A DNA stretch of 64,000 nt from Ptychodera flava (Eukaryota; Hemichordata; Enteropneusta; Ptychoderidae). Location of the stretch: contig NC_091944.1 in NCBI RefSeq assembly GCF_041260155.1, positions 22,493,877 to 22,557,876 of the forward strand, in the 5' to 3' direction. The stretch's first letter is position 1. Each line of letters starts with the position of its first letter. Both the position numbers and the translations under genes were made by a program. Below are positions 1-13,010 of this stretch, one piece after another. The notes beneath the pieces are model-generated. The model saw only the letters and a list, made by a program, of their open reading frames with translations. It searched no databases and was not told the DNA's origin.

Positions 1-2064
1 TTTTGAAAAAAATCTCTACGGTTTTTCAAGGATAGGTTAGGTTACTGGAATATGTGTGTTTCCCGAGACCAACCCTGACCCAGAAAAACCCAAGACATTT
101 TGTTCAAAAATCCTGGACATTTTTGTTTTCAAAAAAATTTGGAGTAAATTTTCTAAATTTTACCATATTTTATTTGGCCAAAATGTTTAAGTAAAATATG
201 CCTGTCTCTAAAGTTACAGTACATGTGTAGTCTGCAGTGAAAGCTGTTGTATTTTCAGAATTCTCAGAAGGGTTTCAGGCTTTGGAGAAAGAATTCTTTC
301 ATCTATAATATATTGATAATTTCAGGCGTGCAATTTGCAATTGAAAAGTGAATGCTGTAGTGACCAAATATCCAGCATAATGAAAGGAAACAGTACATAA
401 ATTTCTTCAAGTAAGCCTTAAACTTATCCATAAAGACACTCTGCATGTAATATGCTTGTAATCTATCTATATCATATGTGAAAAGATACATGACTTTGTA
501 AAAAGCAACTACAAAAGTTACTGATGATATTGTCCCTATTTAAGTCTATCAAACATATGCATAGATTAGGCTAAACCAAAGTAATTTGACAAGGACACAA
601 GACATGTATTTATGGAAATTTCAGGTACAGGAGAGAACAGTACAGTGAATGATCTCCAATGTGGTTAGACTGCAGAACACTGGGACCGTACAAAACCGCA
701 TTGCAATTCAACACTATCTTAGGGGGTATGTTGATAATTGTTCATCACAAAAGGTACCTTCAGACAAGCACTGATTACTACCATAAGGGAGAGCAGGTCA
801 CATGATCTGTACCAGTAAGAGCATGCACCTAAAGCCAATCAGAACTGGCAAAACTGAAGAAAGTTAGTATCTATAATTGTTATGTTGAAGATTTTCAAAA
901 TCATAAACTTTACGGATTCATCCATCAACACCTCTATGTGGTAGTCATGGACAAATGAGAAGAGGAAACAAACCTTGTGGTATCAGTAGCTGGGTACTGG
1001 CAACTACAACAGCTTATACTGGTACATATCTCTTCAACTCAGTAACTAATTAAGTTTACTCCCATGTTCTCTTTTAGTTTTCATGATTGATGCCTCACTG
1101 CGTCATTTCATTATGATATGGTCACTTTGCTATTTTTATCTGTCAGATGCCATCTACTGGTGTACCTTGCTGTTACATTAATATTTTTTGGAATTTTTTT
1201 TGTGAAATACTGATATCAATCCCACTGTTTACAGGAAGCATGTACTGTAAAATTATCTTATTTACTGGCAGTAAATGCAAATTCGGTGTAGTTGATAGGG
1301 ATGTGAAGTCAGCTGACACTTGAAACCAATGTATTGTTTTCAATTTCCAACGATGCGTGGAGTGAAGGAAACGTGAAACGTGTGTAAAAAACAAATATGC
1401 CATATCAATGATTGGCTTTGGATCAACTTTCAGATTTGTGAAATATGACACACCCACAAAGAATGCTGTGAGTAAAGCAGTACCAGTATGCCCGTCCATT
1501 AGTGCTGCCCTACTCTGTATGGGTCTGTGCACACTTGCAATTTTGGCCACGATTGTCTTTGATTTGTAAACCAATTCCTGAGCTCAACTGACGATAACTC
1601 AAGACATACAAGGACTGCCCTGTGGATTTTCACATATCATCCACTCGCCTGCCAAATCAGCTGAGTTGATATTGTTTCTCTTGAAGAGCCCTGAACAGGC
1701 CTGGTAGGATTTTTACAACACCAGCTGCACTGCAATGCAAACAGGTTAGGCTATCACTGGCCATCACACCCCCTTGCAAGATTAGCTTGTGTAAAGAGTC
1801 AACATTACAAGTCAACCACTTGGGCAGACAAATTGTAACTGTACAAATATCTCATCAAAATGTTCACAGTTCCTTTGTAGTTGGTATTTTCATGACCATG
1901 AAGAAAGATAAACTGTAAACATGAAGTTAATGCCTGAATAAACACACCACTCTGGACTCACAGTCAAGGTTATCATGCATATTGGGTGTAAAATATGGAA
2001 GGCCGACAGATTTTGTCAGAACCAATAGCGGATATGAAATTGGTATATATCTACATCACCCTTG
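1..2064. other. No gene recognised
   Basis: AT-rich sequence with only short, uncorrelated open frames. No splice-consistent exon, protein motif or RNA gene was recognised. No transposon termini were found here by eye. Confidence 0.6.
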
Positions 2065-2065
2065 T

Positions 2066-2395
2066 ATCCTGCCAAGTTTATATTTCATCATCCGGTCAAG
2101 ATGGTTATAACTAGTGAAGCACAAAATGTCCCATATGGTACATTTTAAGAAAAAAATTAAAACATTTGAAGGCCACTGAAAACATAGCCTAGAATCCTAT
2201 CGGAGGTACGGAGGCAAGCGGACGAATAGGATTCTAGGCTACTGAAAACATAAATACTGTAAACATGATTTTTACAGACTAAAGCTGCTATAACAGACCA
2301 AGCCAAGTGGGTGAATATACATATGGTTTTGGCTCAATACCACTTTTTACTGACTTGGCAGATGGGGAAGTGATACTGTCTGGCAGGTAACGGGT
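2066..2395 (+). repeat. Dispersed repeat family R1, copy 1
   Basis: This stretch aligns by eye with 3440-3775 and 27165-27445. Shared blocks include a start near CCTGCCAAGTTTATATTTC, a middle block on a pair of linked phrases (AAGATGGTTATAACTAGTGAAGC), and an end at GATACTGTCTGGCAGG. The ends are loosely inverted (CCTGCCA at both sides), so it behaves like a small non-autonomous DNA element. This copy is interrupted at 2187-2240 by a hairpin insertion. It is non-coding; the family is not identified. Confidence 0.65.
2187..2240. mobile_element. 54-bp hairpin insertion with 12-bp direct flanks
   Basis: The arms TAGCCTAGAATCCTAT (2185-2200) and its exact reverse complement (2226-2241) form a 16-bp stem. 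The segment is bounded by the direct repeat ACTGAAAACATA at 2175-2186 and 2241-2252. The other R1 copies have no such interruption at this point, which supports an insertion. The mechanism is unknown; a very small palindromic transposon or a repair-templated insertion are both possible. Confidence 0.65.
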
Positions 2396-3439
2396 GTAAG
2401 AGTGATTTGCTTTTGTTTGAATTTAACAGAACGCTCATTCAAAACAAATTTTAAAAACTCTAAATGACGGTACAGAAATTTCTTCATATTCTTAAGATTA
2501 ATGAAATCGTGAGAGGTATACATTGCACAAAGCACAAGATCTTGAAAAAAAGCTAAGTTTCAAAGAAACTAAGTCAAGCAATCTGCATATTATGTGTTCC
2601 TCACACACCTTGTGTAAAGGTAAATCTGTCACCGTACAGCATCAATGATTCATTCTCCCACTCACTGACAGATAACTGTCCTCTTTATCATAATGCCTGA
2701 TTTCAACAAAATTCCTCACATACTTGACTGTCCTCACATACTTGACTGGCCATAAATGTTTACATTCATCATTTTCTTTCCGTTCTAAGTTTTGTTAGAA
2801 CATGTTTTGGCACAGATGTATAACAAGCTTCATTTTGTCACCCGCTCAAATTTGCAACGACAAAATAATGCAACAATGTTTTCACAGGACTAAAAAATAC
2901 TGAATGGGTTTGTTAAATTGTGATTCAGAAAGTTGTGCTTCTGGGTAAGAGATGGAAAAAATGATAGCACTTCCGACTTTTTTTGTCAAGAAAAAGTCTA
3001 CTGAGCATACAATTTTTTTAAAAATTTTCTTGTGAGCCATTAAATTGTGTCATGAATTATATGACATTGAGTGTCTCAATATTATACAGTATTATACAAT
3101 AGAAACAAACAATAAAGAGTTAACAAATGGGCTTATGTCTTTTTGAAAAACATAGTATTCAACTAATCAGAGAGCCTCTTCTGCGGGGAGCATTTTCATC
3201 ATTGAGTATAGCAGGGGACATTGATACACTGTGAGAAAATAATGTTTTGAATTGAGGAGGAGTTCTTTTCAGTTTGAGACAAAAATCAGACACAAAATTT
3301 GACAACAAGAGCGGCACATCCAGCCCCATATCAGATAGTGAGAAAGAAGGCATCTACAGCTAATATTTGTTCTATCAGTTTGCTATTAAAAATGTTGTCT
3401 TTTTAGTAAAAGAGATTATAACCTTTTTCAATGTACCGT

Positions 3440-3775
3440 GTATACCCCTTAATCCTGCCAAGTTCATATTTCCGATTAGCTGCAAAGTTAATATTTCAGC
3501 TTATCGGAGATATCCCATGTGGTGCTTTTCTCACCATCAGGTTAAGTTGGTTAAAACTAGTGAAGCACAACATGTCCAATGTGTTTTGCTTTTTTCACAA
3601 AAATATTGAAAATTTGAATGCCCCTGAAACTATACTAGTAACTGTGTACATGACTAACGCTGCTATAGCAGACAAAGCAAAGTTGGTGAAAAATGTACAA
3701 TTTTGGTTCAGTACCACCTTTACTGACTTGGCAGATGGGAAACCAGGGAAAGTGATACTGTCTGGCAGGAAAAAA
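3440..3775 (+). repeat. Dispersed repeat family R1, copy 2
   Basis: Second copy of the repeat at 2066-2395, starting near ATCCTGCCAAGTTCATATTTC and ending at ATACTGTCTGGCAGG. The open frames across it read through repeat sequence that is not conserved in frame between copies, so they are not taken as genes. Confidence 0.65.
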
Positions 3776-3789
3776 AGATAAAGAAATGT

Positions 3790-6700
3790 ACCTTTGCATC
3801 ACCTACCAAGCCTCCGGTAACCTGATAGAGTGTGTTGGCTCAATCAACCTGTTGTCTGCTACAAACAAACTGGAACACTTCTGTCTACACAAGTTATAAT
3901 CTATCCTGTCTACACTGGCCACAACACTGTTACAAGTCAGCTTAAAGAATTTGATTCCCCATACAGAAAAACTGTGATCTCTGAAGGTAAAGGGCGAGGT
4001 GGAGTAACCATGGTAAAGAAATCTTTTACTGTTAGCCATTATAAATTACTGAGGAAATCTGAGTTTTGAGTAGCAAAGGTGTATATATGATCAGGGTTGA
4101 TGGTAGGACCATGGCGTGACATAATTTCCTATCTATGGTGAAATCACAATACCATAAAGTCTGGACTTTAAGTATCAAGCTGTCAACATAATCATTGGGT
4201 ACTGCAGGCTGTACTGACAAATTGAAAACTACGCATTCTGACATAATTTTGCAATAAGTACAAGAACTGTATGTTATTGACAGGAGAAAAATACTGAAAT
4301 TACATCAAAATTAAGCTACAGGCAATGGAACTTTCAGCAGCAACCATTCTAATTTGATAAACTTTTTGTAAAAGTTTAACTCAAAGTTTTTCCTGATTTC
4401 CAACAGTATGTGCTGGTATTGCAAATCCCTAATAGGGTGCATGTTAAGCCTTGCATGACGATCACTCTACTTGAGAGATCTTCAAAGTGATTAATGAAGT
4501 CCCCAAGGAATGTCTCTATATTGTACACAATAAATGAAGGAATACTGTAGCCGTAGTTCAAGTGGTCAAGGCCTACTGCACAGTAAGTGAGGCTACCAAC
4601 AATTCCCCTTGATTTGTTCACTCAGACATTTTTTGCTGAAGGCTTTTTCAATTTTATCAGTTTCTTAACAATTTTTAACTTACAATTTAAGTTCAGGATT
4701 ATTTGTTAAAACTATGTTCCAAAATTATTGATTATGCTTAAAATTCAAGAGTAAATTGAATGAGAAGTCGATGTTTGGAGATGCTAAAAATTGCACACTT
4801 GTCAAGATAAAGTTATCAGCAACTAAGATGGTCTCATCATACCACCTGTCAGACATGCAAATTTCCTTTGTTACGAACATTAAAAAAATCAATACCCTTT
4901 CTTTTGCCAACACAGATGCAACTTATTCCCTTAGTTTCATTGAAAATATTGTGTATGGCTGTCAAAAAACTGTGTCGACAAAATTACAAAATTGCTATCT
5001 CCTCCGCGGAAAAGGGGTTGATCTTCTCATTATTCACAGTGAGAAATCAGAAAATTATGATGATCAGAACTATGTTGCCAGAATTTTGAAATATGGACCG
5101 AGTTGTTCTCTGTACAGAAGAAATTTGCTTCAGTTCAGTGAGTGATCTCCGTGTGTACAGATCATGGAGAATTGTGGGTAGCCTCACTTACTGTGTACTG
5201 CTGTACAAAAATGTGTTACGTGTGTGAACTGTGAGTGCATGGTATTAATCTACTATAGTAATTTGGTACAGGGACTCTGAGTATAACTCAATCAGTATGG
5301 CACTTCGTAGTCTTTTTGGGGCAAGGCAGTTCCTCTAGTCTCCCAGGAGTACTCATGTCATTGCCACATCATCAGACTACACGCTTGGCAGAGACAGTTG
5401 AGAAAGCTGTTTTTGCCCCCACCCCCCACAAAAAAAATGTTTGTGAGCAACGATTTCTTATTGGGGAGTGGGGGAGCAATTTTTTCTATTACCACTACCA
5501 GATGAGTACATTACATTCCCTTGATCAGCCAGGAGACAACTTGGGAAAGGCCCAATTGGCAGGCAGGAAGTGTGATCGATTACATGGCGATGTAATGTGG
5601 TCAGGGGAAACATATTCTTCAGTAGCTATAGCAAAATGCTACAATGTAACTCTCAGGTAGACATCAGTATTTCGCACTTTGGAACTTTCGTTTAGGGGGA
5701 GGGGGTTTTGATGTAAACGAAGGAATTTCGTTTCTTGAACTTCTGCAACAATCTGAGACGGCCCCTTAGCCATGGTTAGTGTCATTTATTACAGTCCTCA
5801 GGTGTACCCAATCTCAGGTCACACGATTATTACTAACTATACCATATGTTAGAATTAATGCTCTATTCGGAAAATAAGTAACTTAACAGAGTATAATACC
5901 GAGCGATATATTGTTGGAATGTTTTGACGAGATCAGCCTGTAGTACAAGTTCTTGACGTACACTGAACCCCACCTTTGTCTGTCCGGTGAAAAGGCAGAG
6001 GTATGTAAGCCACGTGTGGTCAAAGAAAAGACACAACAATATGCGTACACCGTCAGTACACGGTATTATGTAAAAAAGACCGAGGACAATGAAAGAATGT
6101 CCACCGGTTTTAGTAGATGATTTGTGAAAACGGAATTCAAAACATTTGAAACATGGCTTGATTTGCATGGTTCCCCTCAGCAATTTGATCATATTCTCCG
6201 ACTGCAAGTTAGACCATAGACACTTGAAGAAAAAGACCGAGTGTGTATGGAACGTCACATCAAAGGACGAATGTTACACTAACTAAACTGCTAATAATAT
6301 TACAACACTAGTGTGAATACCTGTTTTGAGTCCAGCGTGTTTAAATCGTTAAGGATCTGCTTTAGCAGACGGATGTGTCTACTACTAACTGAAAGCCTTT
6401 GGAAATAGGCGGGGCGTTTATCTTAGCCATTATTTCTGATTACAAAAAGCTAGCAAGTCCTTACACCTCACTGAGTTTGACTTGTTCATCATCGCCCACG
6501 TACTGTACCACCTGGTACCGCTGACATATCGTATTCGTACATCGCAGTCGTCTTTACAGCTCTCTCGATCGCACGCTACATACCTGATGTTTGAATGGCT
6601 ACTATTGTGCGAGACAATTCCCTCAGAGTCGTAGCTCTTGTAAAGCGATCTGACGGTCTATTCTGTTTCGTTCTGTAGTATAAACAAGCGCGGGAGTGTC

Positions 6701-8149
6701 ATCTCTGCTCACAGTAGTATAGTAGTGCGTAAGTTAAATATTTACCGTCACTTCCGGGGTCCTCTCCTAACGGCTTCTGTACACTGATGTGTATCTGCAC
6801 TCAGCGCTACATCGCATCCTGTTTCTTAGCATCCGTTCATTCTCGATCATCAATCTATAATTCTCAGGGATGGAAAAAATTCGAAACCCTTTCACTTAAT
6901 TTTTCGTGGCATCATTGAGAAAAACAGCTTCGTCACTGCACTCCAGCTGCACCCTCAGGTAATCTCTCCATCTCTGATACCGCAAGATGGCGAGGTAGTC
7001 ATACGTCTAATAAGTCAACTTTTGACCCCGGGTTCAACTATTGTAAAGGGGGGTATCTGGTGGAGGGACAGCTAAATGGGCTTGCTCTTTCATAAAAAAC
7101 AGCAAACTTGCAGCAAATTTGTTTTAATTAGGTTGACATATTCTAAATAAATACGAAAATCATTTTTTTCTCAGGTTTTCCATGTACATTGCGGATATGA
7201 ATTTCCCGACTGAACCTGAACACCACTGCGGCAATATGGAACTGAGTTGGCCGCAAAAGCGTGACCCTGTCACCTGGAACGAACTATAGCGCACTGAACC
7301 GTTCGGAATCCTCGCCAGCACCGAACCGTTGCGCTATTGACCACCGGTAAATACATGCAACTTTGCACGCTTTTCTATCGGCAGGACAAAACCCCTACGG
7401 CGACGATTGCCCCTATGCGAAAGATCGCGATAAGTAAGCTTACAAGCTTTCGCTAGCAATTTACAAGTGAAAGACTTCCTGACGATGGAAGTCGAAGAAA
7501 ACAATGTTATTTACAAAAAAGTTTTAACAGAACAATAGCTGAGACACTAACACAAAGTTTAGGCTCTCTACAGTCGTATCGACGGGTTCTAATAGGGCTT
7601 AATGACATTGTCCGAAGTCTTAAGAGCCAGTTGACCGTTGCATGCTTCGTGTTTATCATTATGTACAAAGTCTCAGGTATTTCTTTATAGAGTATAGGGT
7701 TGTCGGAATGTGGAGGAGCCTGTCAACATGTTAAACTTTTTTTCCCGCCACACCTGAATTTCATCAGATTGCCGTACAACTGTGGTCAAAATTAAAAGGC
7801 TGAGTGGAATTCGAGGGGTCACGGTCCCCTTGGAGTGTTGGATTGAAGTGTTGGTCATGTTTATTGAGAGGGCTTGGAATAAGGGATGGCCCATTTGATT
7901 ACGGTGGAGGGGGCTTGAGAATTTTCGAAAAAAAAATGTTGCCGGCATATTGCTTCTAGGAGGGCTGCAATAAGAAATTGCTGTGATGCAGCCTTTGGTG
8001 GTAGACCAGCATTCAGTGGTCTCTGGAGCTGCCACCTAGGGCGGCATTTTGAACAAGAATCTTTGAAAACAGACTTTTGTCTTTGGAGCTGCCGCATACG
8101 GCGGCATTTTTGAATTGGTATCTATAGAAACAGAAACCTCTTTTCAGTA
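3790..8149. other. No gene recognised; CpG-richer at 6.48-7.4 kb
   Basis: No coding exon with matching splice sites was recognised. Between about 6480 and 7440 the sequence is visibly richer in CG dinucleotides than its AT-rich surroundings, which would suit a promoter-like region, but no transcription unit could be assigned to it. A short duplicated phrase (GGAGCTGCC... GGCGGCATTTT) occurs twice at 8020-8115. Confidence 0.5.
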
Positions 8150-8157
8150 GCATAAAT

Positions 8158-8184
8158 CACGGTCACTCTGTGTGGAGTGACCGT
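8158..8184. mobile_element. 27-bp hairpin with near-identical 8-bp direct flanks
   Basis: CACGGTCACTC (8158-8168), loop TGTGTG, then GAGTGACCGTG (8175-8185) give a perfect 11-bp stem. It is flanked by GCATAAAT (8150-8157) and GCATACAT (8185-8192), a 7/8 direct repeat. The stem closely resembles those at 50497-50524 and 50633-50661. Confidence 0.6.
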
Positions 8185-9319
8185 GCATACATAGTGACCA
8201 TACGTGAATGTGTACTTGTATTCTGCTCCTGCACTCCCCGACTGCACTGTATTATAAATGCAATGCTACCAGTGTCAGAATAAACGTTAGAATGTTTGTC
8301 AAGTCTACAAAAGAGATTGGAATCAATAAACAAATAAATGTCATGATAAAGCAGCCAGACTTTATAAATAGATATATGTCTATTAAACTTTAACATTTTG
8401 TCTCAAATTTTACAAGAAAACAAAACAACTGGTGAATATCAATGTTGTGTGCCATCTGATCAGATATTTCGTGATGAAGAAAAAGAATATTAACATCTGC
8501 CGTTCATATCTCAGTAAATATGTATGATTTGTGATATTCATTGGGTGTGTAATTGCTTTAACTCAAGTCTTCAGTAGCGTTTGTTGTCATTGCTTCGGTG
8601 GTGTACTTGAAACAATGACTGGAAATGTAAAGGATTAGATGTGTAAACTTCCTGATAGGATCAAAATAGACAATAGACATAACTGTATTTAAGTAAATCC
8701 TTCGTAAAAAGGTATCGAAGAATAAATGAACAATGAACTGTGTTATACTCAAGCAATTTTACATATGTTTTAACTGAAAATGTTTAACTACTTTTAAAAA
8801 TGAAAAAAAAAATGAACAAAGCATGTAAATCTCTGTGAGGCCCGTAGTCTATTTATTAACATATGTACTCAAGACAAATTTAAAAGTTTAATAAATCACT
8901 CTAGAATTAAAAATCTTCTCATATCTTTTCTATGTTGTTAAAATATAATATATCTATATCAACTGTGTGAAATTTCAACATTTTCTGACAACTGTGAGTG
9001 TGTTTTTTCAAAGCGCTGAAAAATGGAGGTATTTCCACACACGATAGAGCCTGGCGTATACCGTCGCCCCTATGCGACCGAAATTGGAGAGGATTCAAGT
9101 TTTTGTACGATTTTTTGATTGGCTTTCGTTGAACATTGACCCATACGGCGCTTCAGTCACTTAGATTAGAAGTGTACAGCGCGGGAAACTGTAAGTACGG
9201 CGGTTTTTGACTATGATCCTGTGGTTTATTCATCGAATTTGTCCCTTGCGAAGTGTTTCTTATACATTTCTTGCATGTAATACGTACTTATTTCAAATTT
9301 CAGCCTGATTGATTGAGAA

Positions 9320-9438
9320 ATGTTTGCGCTCATCGATCGAGCCTCCGATGTGGGCAATGCCAGCTGGCCTCCCCTAAGAACAACATGGCGGCCTCTGCCA
9401 AGTTTATCGTTGATTCAGCGTGGTTTCGACCCGTTCAA
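9320..9438 (+). CDS. Exon 1 of the coiled-coil gene
   Basis: 119 nt coding for 39 residues plus two bases of the next codon. The peptide runs MFALIDRASDV to RGFDPF, and the split codon AA|A gives Lys, followed in exon 2 by YDITERCSIQ. A second ATG at 9385 lies in another frame and would meet a stop (ATA TGA) after splicing, so 9320 is preferred. Donor GTAAGT. Confidence 0.7.
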
Positions 9439-9593
9439 GTAAGTTTTTAACTGCCGTTTTCAATCGAATTAGTGTGTCCGATTAGTAAACCGTGTATTTT
9501 TCGTACATTTATGACGAGAGCCCTTGTATAGTTAGTTTTTATCACTGTTGTTTAGGTAGCAACTCATACAACGGAGCCGTGTACACTAATAGT

Positions 9594-10622
9594 AGGGTGA
9601 CCGGACGATTTTTAAAACTGAATTTTTTTGCCAAAATCTTGATGGCACCTGTTGAAAGTGTTGGTACAAAGTCCAAATCTGCACAAATAATTTGGCTAAT
9701 TAGCATAATCACAATTTGGCAGCCTCTGGAAAATCTAAGTTTCCAAATTCTTTCCCTGGGAATATTGTAATGAGGAATAATGAGACAATATGACCAAAAA
9801 TCGGATCAAATATTGTTAAAATGGCTCAAAGATGACTAACTGTACAATAATGAGTCTCGTGAAAGGTGCATTGATAGTTTCCAAATTATTTCTGTGAGAA
9901 TATTGTATGGGTTGATGAGTCACAGTGAAAGAAAATGGAAGATTGTCCTTAGGCTGACCTTTGTGTTTACAGTATCATGGATACAAGCCATTGTTTCTGG
10001 TCAGAGACAGGTGCGCACCAGTGAAAAAGCACGTTGTTCAAGTACGGCACTATTGCGAACTTTACTTCCTGCTTTTAAAAAACCGTGGGCGCTAATTTGC
10101 GCTGCATAGCTGAGCTATTTTAAAGCACAAAACAAGTAGAAAAATATATAAGGTACAATTTGCCCGCATGGCCATTTCTTCCCTCCTTGAAAATGATGCC
10201 AAAAGTCATAGCCGTTTCAAAGTAAAAATTTCGTCAGCAGTTTCTTGGAAGAAAAAAAAACCTTTTTAGGAAATTTTTGCACTCATCTTGACTTCCTAGT
10301 CTTCACAACATTCACTGTGAAATGCAAGTGTTTCCGTTCACGCGATCTCTCATAGTGACCATTCGCGTGCGAGTAGACGACTTCCAAGATGGCGTCCCGT
10401 CTGACGTTTGTTGACAAAATGTGTTCATAAACTTCAAGATTTTCACGTCATTACCTTGTTCATAGACATAAATGTGCACAACTGTTGCATACTTAAGGTG
10501 AATTTGTACAATTTACCACTACCTGGGTCCCCCTTTATGCCTTCGATTTTGAGCATTCACTCTTAGAAAACTTGTGTCAGCCCCATTGTAGGGAATAGGA
10601 GGGCCTCTCGTCCGGTCACCCT
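9594..10622. mobile_element. MULE-like MITE in intron 1, 9-bp target duplication
   Basis: The terminal inverted repeats start AGGGTGACCGGACGA at 9594 and end with its reverse complement at 10622. They are flanked by the 9-bp direct repeat ACTAATAGT at 9585-9593 and 10623-10631. A 9-bp duplication is usual for Mutator-like elements. The 1029-bp interior has no convincing transposase; open frames within it are short. Superfamily assignment is inferred from duplication length only. Confidence 0.8.
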
Positions 10623-10653
10623 ACTAATAGTAATACACGTACTTCCGGGTAGC

Positions 10654-10766
10654 TGCAGTACAGTTGCTCGAGGTTTTGCCTGGGTATTTGGGTCGGACGG
10701 CAAAATCTGCTTTTGCCGTCGGACCCAAATACCCAGGCAAAACCCCGAGCTACAGTACTGCAGCTA
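10654..10766. mobile_element. 113-bp long hairpin with 13-bp direct flanks
   Basis: Arms at about 10652-10705 and 10711-10764 are nearly perfect reverse complements (about 54 bp, three mismatches, loop about 5 nt). The arms contain GGTTTTGCCTGGGTATTTGG and its complement. The hairpin is flanked by direct repeats ACTTCCGGGTAGC at 10641-10653 and 10767-10779. It lies 19 bp beyond the MULE-like MITE, inside intron 1. Confidence 0.75.
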
Positions 10767-11811
10767 ACTTCCGGGTAGCATAAAAGCAAGTGCAATGTCA
10801 TGTTGACACCCGTTGCTTTTTGTTACGGCAAAATTAACGTTAATTCCGATAGTTGCATCTTTTAAAAGCGTGTTTAAGGTGTCTAATTATAGTCATTTCA
10901 AAACCTTCCTTCCAAAAATTGAATGTGTGTCTTTCATAAAATATTTTTCCAGGTAACTGTCTACAATATCAGTCATCTAATCAGTGTATTATATTGTAGT
11001 AAGTTATTTTACATTTTGCATTCATAACTTGGTGTTGGTAAATGTGTGGTCCAGTGTATTTCAATTTTATTCTTTTAAAAAAATGTGTACAGATGGTGCA
11101 CATTTTAACAATATCATCGGTGTATAACACATGTATTGTAGTAAGTATTTTTTTTACATTTTCTGGTTGTGGCTTGGTGAAGGGAAATGTGTGCTGTGTT
11201 GTGTATTTCAATCATATTCTTCTATTGTTTATTATAAAGATGTAAGGCAGTTTTAAGGTGGTTGTGGTGCTAATTCTAACAGTTGACATTACAATCGGCC
11301 TCTAGGTTTTTAATATTTTTGACTAATGCTTTAAGTGTGAAAATAATGTGTTTGTAGCTGTGTGCTGATACGTGTGTTATTTAACTGTAAGTTGCAATGC
11401 GTAGCGCTGTGGTATTTTTTAATTTCAAGCATTTAATAGCGCAGAGCTATATGCAGATAAAACAATTTAAAGGTGCTTTATTTGCAAACTCTAGCAGTTG
11501 ACATTAAGTGTGAAAATATTATGTAATTGTGGCTGTGTTTTGCATTTTGAAAAAATAATTCAAATCAATTACAATGTTACATTAACAGTGATCTGTGTTT
11601 TATTGAACAGTAAGCTGCAAATACATAGTGTTTTCTCGTTTCAAGTTTTCAAGAGCACATCTGAGCTCCATGCATAATATGTTTGTTGATAAAATATTAT
11701 ACTTTTAGCAGCATATCTACAATAAATGTAGCAGGTCTAAGAAAAATGTCTTTGCCTATGTACATTTGTAATAAAGTCTGTATTTTTTTTCTCTGTTTTT
11801 CCCCCCTCCAG

Positions 11812-12928
11812 ATATGATATCACAGAGAGATGCAGTATACAGGCGTACACTCCACCTACAAACAAAGAAATCCTGGAATTGAAATTCACCAGTGAGAAAC
11901 TGTCATCCCACTTCAAAACCAATCCAACATTGCTTCTGATTCACTGGTTGCAAAAATTGTTTGTAGTTGACATGCAACACAGAGGTCAAAAGCATCTACA
12001 GCAAAAGGCCAAAAGGCTTGAAAGCAAGTACAATGCACTGCTTATTAAGTACAGGAAGTCACGACACCGTAATGCATCTACACTCCTGCATAACGTAGAG
12101 GCATTTCTCAGTGACACATTTACCTGGCCTTTTCTCTCATATACAAAGACATCCAATGCTGATTTGCAGCCAACATCACTTTCTGCACCAGTAGAAGTTG
12201 GATTATCTTCAACCCCACCTTTACCAACCTTACCAACATATGAAGAAGTGGTACAGATGGACATGGCACCACCTGCGTATAATGACATTATTCTTCCCAT
12301 TGAAACCTCATTTTGTGATCCAAACCGTCAGTGTTTGAGAAGTGGCGCAAGTTTTTCGAAATCCCCAAGTAAAGCACGGCTCAAAGAATTGAAGAGGAAA
12401 GCTGAAGTTCAAGCAAGCAGAGTGAAAATAAAACTAAGCAAAATTGCTGATGAAAGGGACTCGTATCGTCAAGCCGTCGGTGTCAGAGTTCGCGATGCTT
12501 TGAGAGAGAGAGATACCGCTTTGCAAAAAGTAAGTGAGATGGGCACATTAGTACAGAAGTCTGTAGCTGATTTAGAAGAATTGGAGGAAATGAAGCGAAA
12601 ATGTGACACACTGACCAAAGAGAGAGATGAAAGTAAGAAAGAAGCAAGGAGAAGTAAGGAAAAAGCAAAGAGATGGTTAAATGCAACCATGACCCTGTTG
12701 GATCAATCTATCAAAAACCAGGCTGATAGTCAAAGTACCAAGAAAATTACTGAAAAATTAAGGGAAGTAGAGAAAGAGAAGATATCGCTATCTTCAAAAG
12801 TGTTGCAGAAAGGAAAAGAAACGTCACGATTGAAACAGCGTATAGCAGAGGCTGAAATGAATAATGAGCAAGATAGGGAGGGAGGCAGCAGCTGTTCTCC
12901 AAGAAGGGATTGTAAACAAACTTACTAG
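11812..12928 (+). pseudogene. Coiled-coil part of exon 2 (first reading frame)
   Basis: From acceptor 11811 the frame is open for 371 codons to a TAG at 12926. It encodes a basic N-terminal block, a Pro-rich linker with LPTYEEV and PPAY motifs, and then a long Lys/Glu/Arg-rich heptad-like region (about residues 160-370 of this block). PPxY motifs bind WW domains in known proteins. Near 12868 the better continuation (REAAAVLQEGIVNKL) is one frame over, so the stop is probably a consequence of an indel. Confidence 0.65.
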
Positions 12929-13010
12929 TTCAGCTAAAAGAAAGAGAAGATATATGAACTTCAGAAAAGAATCAAGGAACTGACAAAGTTGGAAACACGG
13001 GGAAAGAGAG

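Noticed and set aside
5863..6258. 131-codon minus-strand frame
   Set aside because: No recognised domain, no splice support and no codon-like pattern; left as intergenic.
9385..9438. ATGGCGGCC start at 9385 for the coiled-coil gene
   Set aside because: In that frame splicing to the only good acceptor gives an immediate stop; the upstream ATG at 9320 keeps frame.
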